DNA of 11,359 nt from Saprospiraceae bacterium (GCA_007134625.1 SLKL01000073.1:1-11359); one strand, 5' to 3'; shown: positions 1 to 7,340, counted from the stretch's first letter. The notes: generated by a model not told the origin, from the letters alone. Numbers and translations: made by a program.

Positions 1-604
1 AAGCCCATGAAGTGATAAAGTCATCAATTCTCGGATTGCGCTGTTCTACAAGAGGAATACTGTTGTAGGCATTAATTATGGATTCATAGTAGTCGAGGAC
101 GTCAAATTTATTGAGGGCATCATTGATTACGGGATTGAATTCATCGTAAAGCCTGTTGTGAGTGTTGGTGTAGAGATATTGAGTGGCAGCATTTCGCTCA
201 CCCCTGAGGATGTCCCAGGCATCGTTGATGGTCATAGCACGGATGGCATCGCCAAAAATCGGAGTTGCTCTACCAACTGCATCTTCCGCTGCACGATTAA
301 TTTTTTCTACCAAAACATCCTCAACATCACTGAACATCGGAAGTCTTTTAACTCTTGAGGTAATCACCTGTACTTCCTCCGGCAATGGTATCTGATACTG
401 TGTTTTCAAAAATCCATCCCGTGCATGTAAAAAATTCACACCTTCCACCACACCCTGATTGAGTGCTTCTTTCAGGCCGAGTGCAACTTCCTCGGTGGTA
501 AGCGGACGGTCAGTGGTAGTCTGTTCTAATACCTCTTGCAATACATCACATGAACTGAAAAGTAATGCAAAAGTCAATGTGAAGAAAAGGATGGATTTTT
601 TCAT
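1..604 (-). CDS. DUF4197 family lipoprotein (3' end missing)
   Basis: This reading frame is open from an ATG at 604 to the window edge; 201 residues are visible and the stop lies outside. The N-terminus is a lipoprotein signal: two lysines, a hydrophobic stretch, then the lipobox LFSSC with the acylated cysteine at residue 19. After a short linker come the features of DUF4197: LKEALNQGV near residue 45, the DGFLK...IPLPEEVQ segment near residues 65-80, and the AIRAMTINDAWDILRG segment near residues 120-135. The family usually runs to about 220-250 residues, so perhaps 20-50 residues are missing. The function of DUF4197 is not known to me; the protein should sit in the periplasm on a lipid anchor. 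It is preceded by 228 bp of non-coding DNA with its own -7 element, so it is probably not part of the upstream secreted-protein operon. Family assignment is by recognition of the sequence pattern. Confidence 0.85.
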   Translation of the reverse strand, partial: MKKSILFFTLTFALLFSSCDVLQEVLEQTTTDRPLTTEEVALGLKEALNQGVVEGVNFLHARDGFLKTQYQIPLPEEVQVITSRVKRLPMFSDVEDVLVEKINRAAEDAVGRATPIFGDAIRAMTINDAWDILRGERNAATQYLYTNTHNRLYDEFNPVINDALNKFDVLDYYESIINAYNSIPLVEQRNPRIDDFITSWA

Positions 605-624
605 GTTTTCATTTTTTAACCCGA

Positions 625-632
625 CAAAGATA
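625..632 (-). promoter_or_regulatory. Candidate -7 promoter element for the DUF4197 gene
   Basis: The minus strand reads TATCTTTG, an exact match to the Bacteroidota -7 consensus TAnnTTTG, 20 bp upstream of the ATG at 604. No convincing TTG-type -33 element is seen at the usual spacing, so the call is tentative. The rest of 633-832 contains no gene that I can support. Confidence 0.35.
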
Positions 633-832
633 GTTCTTAGTGTTTTGGTGGGTGGATTTATTGGGAATAAAATTGGTGGTGGAATTAGAAAAAGGAGTGT
701 TAACCCTCTTTTTAAGAAGTTGAAAGATTTATTGAAATTTATCCGCTAATAATAAATTACTGATAAGGCTAACTTTTATCACAAATTTACCCTAATCAAA
801 GACCAACCCAAGCATTATACGACCCTAGATTC

Positions 833-1927
833 CTATTTCTTTATAATCCTTCCATAGGCATTAAACTTATCTGATGTTATTTTTAGCAAGTAAGAACCGG
901 AATTTAGTGATCGGAGGTCAATTTGTGAAGTTTGGTTGAGGTGATGATTTAGCAATAGTTTGCCATCAATTGAAAAAATCTTAAAATAAACGTCATCTCT
1001 ATCAAATAAGTCTTCTTTAATAGGATCAACCATTAGGAAGTCAGTTGTAGGATTTGGATAAAACTTTATTTTATCCTCCAATAAGACAAGCTCATTATTT
1101 GAACTTGGTGGCAAAATATTAAATTCATATACAGTACTTTCTGATGGAAAATCAATTAATGAAATTTGGGGATCCCAAAAGTTAACGTCTGAAATTCTTG
1201 TTTGCATAGGCTCATCTGGAAGACCTATAAGCAGAAGCATTTCACCATCGTAGTAATTATCCCATTCACCAAACTCATCGTATTGCGAAAGTTCCACAGC
1301 AAAAAATGAAAATATATATATACTTCCCAAATGTTGTCTTAACTCAGTGCTAATGATCGATGGTCCGTAAATATATCTTGTCCGTGAATCAGCTATTCGA
1401 TATTCAACTTGAAAATTAAACCTTGAAATAAGTCGCCCGTCTCCTAAATGTAGCTCCTCTGAGTGTGCTAAGTTTTGGAAATCTATTCTAAGATAATCTT
1501 CATCCAAAGAATAAATTATATATCCTTGATCTGTATTTTCTGGATCATTGAGTGGTGACATATAATTAGAAGTAGTTGCAGGTGATAATACCAATATATT
1601 TTCCTGATTTAAATCTTCATTAAAACTAGCTATTCCAGTACCACCAGACACTGCGAAGATTAAGTAATCGAAAACCCATTCTTCTAATTGATTAATAATT
1701 AAAGGTTCCGGCAGTGGAATTATTCTCTCAAAATTATCAATAGCTGTAACATCCACTCCAAATTTTTCATTATTCATTCCCCATATGGTGTCTCCGCTTG
1801 TAAGTGGTTGATACTCCTCTTGATATTGGATAAAACTAAAGTCAATCTCAATCTGACAAAATACTTGAGTGGATAGGAAGAGGGAAAAACAAAATACCTG
1901 AGAGATGCTTAATAATTTTCTATACAT
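833..1927 (-). CDS. Secreted protein with T9SS type A sorting domain (distal)
   Basis: A 364-residue protein. I start it at the ATG at 1927 rather than the longer in-frame option at 1972. The 1927 start gives a classical signal peptide (MYRKLLSISQ, then a hydrophobic run ending near VFCQ at residues 22-25) and removes a 41-bp overlap with the gene before it. Mature residues ~26-280 match no family I recognise and are rich in Tyr, Phe, Asp and Glu, suggesting a beta-sandwich. Residues ~286-364 form a T9SS type A sorting domain: FYPNPTTDFL at the front, IFSIDGKLL in the middle, LNSGSYLLKI and a basic end (GRIIKK). The protein should be exported by Sec, then moved across the outer membrane by T9SS with removal of that domain. 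It lies 4 bp after the stop of the preceding T9SS gene, implying co-translation. The mature N-termini are similar (FSFIQYQEEYQPL here, FSSTQGEYIEL in the neighbour), so the two are probably distant paralogues. Confidence 0.88.
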   Translation of the reverse strand: MYRKLLSISQVFCFSLFLSTQVFCQIEIDFSFIQYQEEYQPLTSGDTIWGMNNEKFGVDVTAIDNFERIIPLPEPLIINQLEEWVFDYLIFAVSGGTGIASFNEDLNQENILVLSPATTSNYMSPLNDPENTDQGYIIYSLDEDYLRIDFQNLAHSEELHLGDGRLISRFNFQVEYRIADSRTRYIYGPSIISTELRQHLGSIYIFSFFAVELSQYDEFGEWDNYYDGEMLLLIGLPDEPMQTRISDVNFWDPQISLIDFPSESTVYEFNILPPSSNNELVLLEDKIKFYPNPTTDFLMVDPIKEDLFDRDDVYFKIFSIDGKLLLNHHLNQTSQIDLRSLNSGSYLLKITSDKFNAYGRIIKK

Positions 1928-1931
1928 AATA

Positions 1932-2936
1932 TTACTTTTTAAGGAAAGATCGGGTGTGTATTTCTTCACCAATTATAAATTCAATATGGTATATTCCAGA
2001 GGCTAAATTAGCCACATCTAGATATTGATTATCAGGAGCAAAACTCATTTCTATTCTTCCAAAGGAATTTGTTATTCGAATAAACTCAGGTCTTTCCCCT
2101 TCAACAGCAAAGTTTAAATAGTCACCAACAGGATTAGGAAAAATAAAAATATTAGATTTGTGATCATCAATTAGCTGAACATTGGTTGGTTTGGGTTCAA
2201 AGCGAAAAGTCCATCCTTTAGGAGGGATACTTTGTAAGCCTTGCGCATCAAAATAGGTATTTACTATTTCAAAACTATCGTGAGTACCATGAAAGAAATA
2301 TCCTTTGTCATCGTCGCCTAAATTAGCTAATCCTATGTCTGCACTAGTAGGAATTAAAACGTTTCCATTGTTAAAGATTAAATAGAAACCCTCTCCCGGC
2401 GAAAAACCGGGAGAGTTTTCTACATTCGTATCACCTATTCTCAGTTCAATAGAGCCATCTTCACAAAAGCAATGCTGATAGTTTAAATAACTGTCATGTA
2501 CCCAGATTGAGGGATCATTTCTGAATCGAACCTTAGTGTATTGGACAATTAGACATTGCAGCCCATTTTCCTCTCTAAAACCATATCTGATATCAGAACT
2601 TGGATTAAAGACATTTGTTACCTCATCTAATTCTTGGGCAACCGTAAAAAGCCGTATATTAACAGTATGGCTACCATCAAATCCAAAATAACCTCCATCC
2701 GTAGCATCAATGTAATTAAAAGTACTATCAAAATAAGGAAAATCAAAGTCCAAATCAATTCTTAAATGCCATGTAGTCCAAGCCCCACCTATTTGCAAAA
2801 TTAGAGAATTGTAATCCTCTAATTCTATGTATTCTCCTTGAGTACTAGAGAATTTGTACTCCTGAGAATGGGCAAGTGTCTGAAAAGAGTTAAAAAAAAA
2901 TAATAAAAGGAGCACTCTAATCATTGAGTAAATCAT
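1932..2936 (-). CDS. Secreted protein with T9SS type A sorting domain (proximal)
   Basis: A 334-residue protein. A signal peptide (hydrophobic LLLLFFF core, cleavage likely after AHS near residue 24) precedes a mature region opening with EYKFSSTQGEYIEL. A second in-frame ATG at 2924 (residue 5) is an equally good start. Residues ~25-255 belong to no family I can name; the FPYFDSTFNYI...GGYFGFDG pattern near residues 66-88 recalls beta-rich extracellular domains of other Bacteroidota secreted proteins, but that is only a resemblance. Residues ~262-334 are a T9SS type A sorting domain (IFIFPNPVGDYLNF, ITNSFGRIE, LASGIYHIEF, RSFLKK). Cysteines are few: 128, 156 and 158. The gene starts 16 bp after the stop of the cysteine-rich protein gene and ends 4 bp before the next T9SS gene, so all three look like one transcription unit. 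A perfect 9-bp inverted repeat lies inside it. Confidence 0.88.
   Translation of the reverse strand: MIYSMIRVLLLLFFFNSFQTLAHSQEYKFSSTQGEYIELEDYNSLILQIGGAWTTWHLRIDLDFDFPYFDSTFNYIDATDGGYFGFDGSHTVNIRLFTVAQELDEVTNVFNPSSDIRYGFREENGLQCLIVQYTKVRFRNDPSIWVHDSYLNYQHCFCEDGSIELRIGDTNVENSPGFSPGEGFYLIFNNGNVLIPTSADIGLANLGDDDKGYFFHGTHDSFEIVNTYFDAQGLQSIPPKGWTFRFEPKPTNVQLIDDHKSNIFIFPNPVGDYLNFAVEGERPEFIRITNSFGRIEMSFAPDNQYLDVANLASGIYHIEFIIGEEIHTRSFLKK
2391..2415. repeat. Perfect 9-bp inverted repeat inside a coding region
   Basis: CTCTCCCGG (2391-2399) and CCGGGAGAG (2407-2415) are perfect complements around a 7-base loop. On the minus (coding) strand the element encodes S-P-G-F-S-P-G-E, so part of the symmetry comes from a repeated SPG tripeptide. 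On the plus strand it is followed by TTTT and would resemble a weak terminator against antisense transcription. Confidence 0.6.
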
Positions 2937-2952
2937 ATTTATGAATCAAAAA

Positions 2953-4209
2953 TTAATCACAACATTCATAACCTTCTAATAATTCAGTTACGCCCCATAG
3001 TACAGTATTTCCATCATTCCCTCCTACACGTCCTCTTATATCTCCATCACAGAACCTTGTATCCCGACTACTTTCTGTAAATCGTATTCTTCGATCTAAA
3101 GACCTGCAATTGGTACAAGAATGGTCAGCTGTATACCATTTATGATGAGCACAGAACCGATTTTTAACATCTACCTCTAGTTCACTATACATAAAATCTA
3201 TTCGGGATCTCCTCCAATCATTTCCACTAATCTGTAAATAATGATCGTTTCTCTGTCTAATTCTATGTCCTCGCCAGTTGAAAGTATGATCAATCCTCAT
3301 AGAAAATGCTCTACCCAAAGAAGTATATTGAATCCACATATGCCCGCTACCTAGTAATCTATTGTCGCATATATTACTCTTACTAACATCCTTTTCAACC
3401 GCGTACCAGTTATTAGAGCAACTTGATCTCACATGCGCTTGAATCGTTCTATCTTCGCTAAAGTTTATTATATATGAAAAATTTCCCCTTACCCGTTCCG
3501 ATGTAAAATTATGGAAAGGATGAATATCATCATGTGGAGGCCATGGGCTATATCCATAGCCAAGTGGGGAATCTCTAAATTGAATTCTTCCTCTACCATT
3601 ACCACCAAAAAGATTTCCACAATTTCCCCAAATTCTTGCTGTCGAACAGTCTATCTGATCTATATTAATATCACATCCACACCATTTTTTAAAGAAACTT
3701 GAAATTTCATGCGTAGGCCCCCAAAAGGCCGAATCAGGAATTGCTTCCAAAGGAATGAAGGTGCCATCCTTTGTTAAGTTTTGAATCTCAGTTCTAGTAG
3801 ATACATCATTTATATCACTCACCAGAATTTGTTCGTAACTAATATAGGTAACTAAAGCGTCACCAACCTGAAACTCATAATCAGAATTTACAACATGCTC
3901 CATTACTTCATCACGAACTATTGGGCTATACTTATCTTCAAGCGAAGTTAAAACAGTATCTGCCTCAAGTAAATGATATACATTTTCGAAAGCTAAATTC
4001 TCTAACATATAGGCAAGGAATGCTTCTTGATTTTCATCATAAAGCTCATCTAGGACCTCATAAAAAGAAAAGAAATGTAAGGAATCTTGAAAAACAGCGA
4101 GACCATCTTGAATTTGTGGAGGTTGAATCTCAAGCAGTGCCCGTGTTTCTGATAGTGCATCATTTTTGTTTTCCTTGTCAATTGGCGCGATTTCTTTCTC
4201 ACACGACAC
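2953..4209 (-). CDS. Cysteine-rich probable lipoprotein, 5' end out of frame with its ATG
   Basis: A 418-residue frame counted from GTG 4209, which I give only as the first conventional start codon. It cannot be the natural start: the frame stays open upstream to a stop at 4317-4315 and encodes RTLLIFLSLITLVFVSC-EKE, a complete lipoprotein signal with the lipobox FVSC, whose cysteine is residue 3 here. No in-frame ATG, GTG or TTG lies between that stop and 4209. The only good ATG (4307) is in another frame, separated by six copies of a 7-bp repeat. Residues ~1-170 are acidic and partly helical. Residues ~177-418 hold twelve cysteines (WCGCD, NCGN, SCTNC, ECC and others) with many Trp, Arg and His, suggesting a disulfide-stabilised extracellular domain. 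I do not recognise the family. It is first in an apparent operon with the two T9SS proteins that follow, so a joint cell-surface role is plausible but inferred. Confidence 0.7.
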   Translation of the reverse strand: MSCEKEIAPIDKENKNDALSETRALLEIQPPQIQDGLAVFQDSLHFFSFYEVLDELYDENQEAFLAYMLENLAFENVYHLLEADTVLTSLEDKYSPIVRDEVMEHVVNSDYEFQVGDALVTYISYEQILVSDINDVSTRTEIQNLTKDGTFIPLEAIPDSAFWGPTHEISSFFKKWCGCDINIDQIDCSTARIWGNCGNLFGGNGRGRIQFRDSPLGYGYSPWPPHDDIHPFHNFTSERVRGNFSYIINFSEDRTIQAHVRSSCSNNWYAVEKDVSKSNICDNRLLGSGHMWIQYTSLGRAFSMRIDHTFNWRGHRIRQRNDHYLQISGNDWRRSRIDFMYSELEVDVKNRFCAHHKWYTADHSCTNCRSLDRRIRFTESSRDTRFCDGDIRGRVGGNDGNTVLWGVTELLEGYECCD

Positions 4210-4238
4210 GAAAACTAGAGTGATAAGTGAGAGAAAAA

Positions 4239-4307
4239 TTAATAAAGTCCGAAAGCCGGAAATTGGAAATTGGAAATTGGAAATTGGAAATTGGAAATTG
4301 TTCTCAT
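4239..4307 (-). other. Out-of-frame leader ORF at the lipoprotein start
   Basis: From the ATG at 4307 the frame encodes MRT, then ISNFQFP-type residues from the 7-bp array, and stops at TAA 4241-4239 after 22 codons. ATG 4307 is 98 bp from the frame reference at 4209, two bases out. One extra heptamer (7 copies) or two fewer (4 copies) joins this start to the signal peptide and the whole lipoprotein. At the present 6 copies translation from this ATG would end early. Whether it is used as a start is inferred. Confidence 0.5.
4258..4299. repeat. Six perfect tandem copies of the heptamer GGAAATT
   Basis: Units are 4258-4264, 4265-4271, 4272-4278, 4279-4285, 4286-4292 and 4293-4299, with no mismatch. 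The minus strand reads (AATTTCC)6. The unit length is not a multiple of three, so each gain or loss shifts the downstream frame. The array lies between the candidate ATG (4307) and the signal-peptide codons of the lipoprotein gene. The same unit, rotated and degenerate, recurs at 9500-9527. Apart from this array, 4210-4395 is AT-rich DNA with no other feature that I can support. Confidence 0.97.
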
Positions 4308-4395
4308 AACTTGATTAAAATTTAGTTAAATAAAATGCTAATTTCTTAAATTAACTTGAACGAGACAAAATATTTAATGTTTTTTTTAAAAAAAA

Positions 4396-5364
4396 TTAAT
4401 TTTCAACATCCCACACCCTCCCTCGCTGTATCCAACTCCTTAAAGTAAATCTTGAAAAATCCTGATTGCCAAAAGCGATCAGGGCATTATCAAGAGCGGC
4501 GAATTCGGTCATTTCTGCAAGGTTATTTCCGTTTTTGTCCCTTATTCGCAAACCGTTGGTTTTTATGTTGCTCAATGCTTTGCTTGGTAAGAGTACGGGC
4601 CATTCCCATCTGAGGGGATTCAACCCCCGATAATGTTGAATGGAGTAGTAAATATCGGAATAAAAATCCAGAGCAGGTAGTTTTTGAGTCGGTGCTGCCT
4701 GAAAATCGTCCCCGAGAAATGCATTCCATGGAACCGGGGAAGGGAAATACATCAAATCACCCCTCCAAATCTGACCTGTTTTGATGGAATGAGAGAAGGG
4801 TTCAAATCTAAAGGCATAGAGATTGATTTTTGCGAGGACTTTTTTTTCGATGCCTACCATATAGACGGTGTTGGTCCGCAGGTTTTCTACCCAATCCTCC
4901 TCCATGTGCAGGCAAAGCCATTGGTCGCTGACTTTTTTTACTCCTTCTAGCTCTTTTCTTCTCCAGTTCATACCCGCAGTTTGCAGCAATTCAGCTTTTA
5001 GCAAAAGAGGGAGTTGTTCTATTTTCTGAAATGCGCGGCAGATGAAATAAAGTCCAAGTAAATCCTCTATAGTCTGTACTTCATTCCAGTCCGGTTTTTC
5101 AACCTCTGCAGCGATAACTCGCAATCGCCTAGCCAGAGATCCATTTTTGCAATCCACCATTCTTTTGGCTATACTTTCTATTTCAAATCTCGAGCTGTTT
5201 TGAAGTTGGGTTATACCTTGGCCAAAAAGATCCTTTAGCCAATTGTACAACTCCTCACTTCCGGCTGTCATCAGTTCGATACGATCTTTGCGATTGGGGG
5301 AATTCAGGTACTCACTCAGCCATTTTTCAGAAAAAATTGAAGTGGGTGGGAAGCATGACTTCAT
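4396..5364 (-). CDS. SWIM-protein-like C-terminal region lacking the zinc finger
   Basis: A 322-residue predicted cytoplasmic protein with no signal peptide or membrane segment. Residues ~10-220 follow, as I remember it, the part of bacterial SWIM zinc-finger proteins that comes after the zinc finger. The matching pieces are a W..EYL segment (15-20), EELYNWLKDLFGQGI (37-51), IAKRMVDCKNGSLARRLR (65-82), a leucine-rich helix (102-128), and FEPF...G..W.GDLMYFPSPVPWNAF (187-216). The CxC...CxH zinc-binding motif that should precede residue 15 is absent; only SCF remains. The first base of its start codon is 3 bp inside the previous gene: ATG 5364 overlaps the rnc stop as ATGA, so it is probably translationally coupled to RNase III. 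Its role is unknown; SWIM domains bind nucleic acid or protein, and that domain is what is missing. Alternatives are a lineage-specific protein of unknown function or a truncated relic, but intact codons across 322 residues argue against decay. Confidence 0.7.
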   Translation of the reverse strand: MKSCFPPTSIFSEKWLSEYLNSPNRKDRIELMTAGSEELYNWLKDLFGQGITQLQNSSRFEIESIAKRMVDCKNGSLARRLRVIAAEVEKPDWNEVQTIEDLLGLYFICRAFQKIEQLPLLLKAELLQTAGMNWRRKELEGVKKVSDQWLCLHMEEDWVENLRTNTVYMVGIEKKVLAKINLYAFRFEPFSHSIKTGQIWRGDLMYFPSPVPWNAFLGDDFQAAPTQKLPALDFYSDIYYSIQHYRGLNPLRWEWPVLLPSKALSNIKTNGLRIRDKNGNNLAEMTEFAALDNALIAFGNQDFSRFTLRSWIQRGRVWDVEN

Positions 5365-6089
5365 TCTGCTTCTACCTTTTCATTGGTAAGTATTTCAAGT
5401 GCTTTTTTGGAGGCCCGTTGTTCAGCACTTTTTTTACTGTAATCTTCAGCTATGGCTATTTCATCGTTGTTAACCAAAACACTCACCTTAAAGTGATCGC
5501 GTTTGTTCTTCTTGAATTTATCCAGCACCTGATAGCGGATTTTAGCTCCCTCCCGTTGTGACCACTCCAAAAGTTGACTTTTGAAATTGTCATCCTGGTT
5601 TTCAAGCTTTTTGATATTGAGCTGCTTTCGTATAATTTTTTTGATGATGAAGGCCTTTGTTTTTTCATAGCCATTTTCAAGGTAAAATGCTCCGAGGAGG
5701 GCTTCAAGAGCATTGCCCAACATGGAATCGCTCAGGTCTGTCTGATTGAATTGTAGTAAAAAGAGATCGAGACCCATTTGCTCGCCTATTGAATTGAGGG
5801 TTTGCCTTTTAACTATCTTGGACCTCATTTTGGTCAAAAAGCCCTCATCGCCCATGGGATATTTTTTGAATAAATATTCACCTACGGCGCAACTCAGGAT
5901 GGCATCGCCCAGAAATTCAAGTCTTTCGTTACTCATTTTGCCGGCTGCCCTACCATTACTGCTCGAGCGATGGTAAAATGCTATTTTGTACAACTCAACA
6001 TCCTTAGGGACTTTCCCTGTAATTTGCCTTATTTTTTTGGCAAAATCCTTGTCTGATGACAAGCTTAAATTGTACAACCTACGCAACAA
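5361..6089 (-). CDS. rnc: Ribonuclease III
   Basis: A 242-residue double-stranded-RNA endonuclease that processes rRNA precursors and structured mRNAs in the cytoplasm. The signature NERLEFLGDAIL is at residues 54-65; E55, E58 and D62 correspond to E. coli E38, E41 and D45, and E82 corresponds to E65. In the second acidic motif (GNALEALLGA, 125-134), E129 matches E117, but N126 stands where E. coli has D114. A double-stranded RNA-binding domain covers ~168-236, ending in the AEQRASKKALEIL helix. No ATG is available: after the fabF stop the frame offers ATC, GTT, TTG (6089) and TTG (6086). I use TTG 6089, which gives the N-terminal length expected in Bacteroidota. The gene follows fabF by 9 bp and overlaps the next gene by 4 bp. 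The unusual start may limit its translation. Confidence 0.96.
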   Translation of the reverse strand: MLRRLYNLSLSSDKDFAKKIRQITGKVPKDVELYKIAFYHRSSSNGRAAGKMSNERLEFLGDAILSCAVGEYLFKKYPMGDEGFLTKMRSKIVKRQTLNSIGEQMGLDLFLLQFNQTDLSDSMLGNALEALLGAFYLENGYEKTKAFIIKKIIRKQLNIKKLENQDDNFKSQLLEWSQREGAKIRYQVLDKFKKNKRDHFKVSVLVNNDEIAIAEDYSKKSAEQRASKKALEILTNEKVEAE

Positions 6090-6098
6090 AACGATACT

Positions 6099-7340
6099 TT
6101 ACATTTTTTTGATAACTATACTTGAATTATGGCCTCCGAATCCAAAAGTATTACTCAATATAACATTGACTTTTCTTTCCTGAGCCTCATTGAGGGTCAG
6201 ATTTAATCGGGGGTTGATTTCCGGATCGAGATTAAAATTATTGATGGTTGGAGGCACGAAATTGTGCTCCATCGCCATAATACACGCCAGGGCTTCTACA
6301 GCGCCGGCAGCTCCCAACAAATGACCGGTCATGGACTTAGTTGAACTGATATTTATACCCTTGGCATCAGTGCCAAAAACTTTTTCAATAGCTTTTATCT
6401 CAGCTACATCTCCTAGTGGAGTTGAAGTTCCGTGTACATTAATATAATCTACCTCTTCCGGATTGATTTTCGCTTCTTTCAGGGCGGTTTGCATCACGTG
6501 AGCAGCACCATGTCCATCGGGATGTGGAGCTGTTATGTGGTAAGCATCAGCCGTCATACCCGAACCGACCACTTCACCGTATATTTTTGCACCGCGCTTT
6601 TTGGCATGCTCATAATCCTCGAAGATGAATCCCGCTGCACCTTCACCCAATACAAATCCATCTCTGTCTTTGTCAAAAGGCCTTGATGCAGTTGCCGGAT
6701 CGTCATTGCGCTCGGAAAGCGCCTTCATATTACTGAAACCACCAAGTCCTGTTCGCGTAATGGCAGCTTCCGATCCACCGCAAATGATAACGTCCGCCTT
6801 ACCCAGTCTGATGTAATCAAAAGCATTGCTCATGGCATGATTAGCTGATGCACAGGCAGATACTGTCCCATAATTGATACCCCGAAAATTGTATTTAATA
6901 GAGATGTGACCCGGAGCAATGTCCGAGATCATTTTGGGAATCATAAATGGATTGTATCTAGGCGTACCGCTACCTCTTGCAAAATCCTCGATTTCTTTTT
7001 CCAGTGACTTAAGACCCCCTATTCCGGAACCCCAGATTACACCCGACATAAACGGGTCAAGCTTTTCTAAATCAATACCTGAATCAGAAATAGCCTGTTC
7101 TGCAACAATCATGGCGTATTGGGAGAAAGGGTCTTGTTTTCTCGCCTCTTTTCGATCCATATGGTCATTCACATTGAAATCTTTTAACTCACAGGCGAAT
7201 CTCGTCTTAAACTCCTGTGCATCAAAATAAGTAATAGGACCGGCTCCACTTGTGCCATTTTTAAGACCACTAACAAAATCAGTAAGATTATTACCAATTG
7301 GGCTCAATACTCCAACACCTGTAATAACAACTCTTCGCAT
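6099..7340 (-). CDS. fabF: 3-oxoacyl-[acyl-carrier-protein] synthase II (FabF)
   Basis: A 413-residue condensing enzyme of type II fatty acid synthesis. It elongates acyl-ACP by decarboxylative condensation with malonyl-ACP in the cytoplasm, normally as a homodimer. The catalytic triad is clear: C163 in VSACASANHA, H303 in VHGTSTPLGD and H340 in KSMTGHLLGAAG, with the conserved lysine at K335. These numbers coincide with E. coli FabF. The N-terminal RRVVITGVGVLSPIGN and C-terminal NTFGFGGHNSSIV motifs are intact, and the length is normal for FabF. It lies downstream of acpP, whose product is its substrate carrier, and 9 bp upstream of rnc. A terminator hairpin separates it from acpP, so it may be expressed partly by read-through and partly from its own promoter. 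Confidence 0.98.
   Translation of the reverse strand: MRRVVITGVGVLSPIGNNLTDFVSGLKNGTSGAGPITYFDAQEFKTRFACELKDFNVNDHMDRKEARKQDPFSQYAMIVAEQAISDSGIDLEKLDPFMSGVIWGSGIGGLKSLEKEIEDFARGSGTPRYNPFMIPKMISDIAPGHISIKYNFRGINYGTVSACASANHAMSNAFDYIRLGKADVIICGGSEAAITRTGLGGFSNMKALSERNDDPATASRPFDKDRDGFVLGEGAAGFIFEDYEHAKKRGAKIYGEVVGSGMTADAYHITAPHPDGHGAAHVMQTALKEAKINPEEVDYINVHGTSTPLGDVAEIKAIEKVFGTDAKGINISSTKSMTGHLLGAAGAVEALACIMAMEHNFVPPTINNFNLDPEINPRLNLTLNEAQERKVNVILSNTFGFGGHNSSIVIKKM

Noticed and set aside
459..749. 96-codon plus-strand ORF with a glycine-rich hydrophobic stretch
   Set aside because: Half of it is antisense to the DUF4197 gene, whose coding frame is convincing, and the rest runs through a promoter region with no recognisable protein pattern.
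761..781. TGATAAGGCTAACTTTTATCA as a terminator for the secreted-protein operon
   Set aside because: The stem is short, AT-rich and bulged, and no U-tract follows on the minus strand.
1308..1322. ATATATATATA tract inside the distal T9SS gene
   Set aside because: It is explained by Tyr and Ile codons in the frame (SIYIFSF) and is too short to count as a functional repeat.
1928..1972. Longer start of the distal T9SS protein
   Set aside because: It would bury the signal peptide behind 15 charged or polar residues and overlap the previous gene by 41 bp.
4380..4395. T-run/A-run after the SWIM-like gene as a terminator
   Set aside because: It is a self-complementary A/T tract with no GC in the stem; it could slow polymerase but cannot be called a terminator.
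4523..4950. Overlapping ORFs on both strands inside the SWIM-like gene
   Set aside because: They are frame shadows: no start context or conserved pattern, while the 322-codon frame is continuous and family-like.
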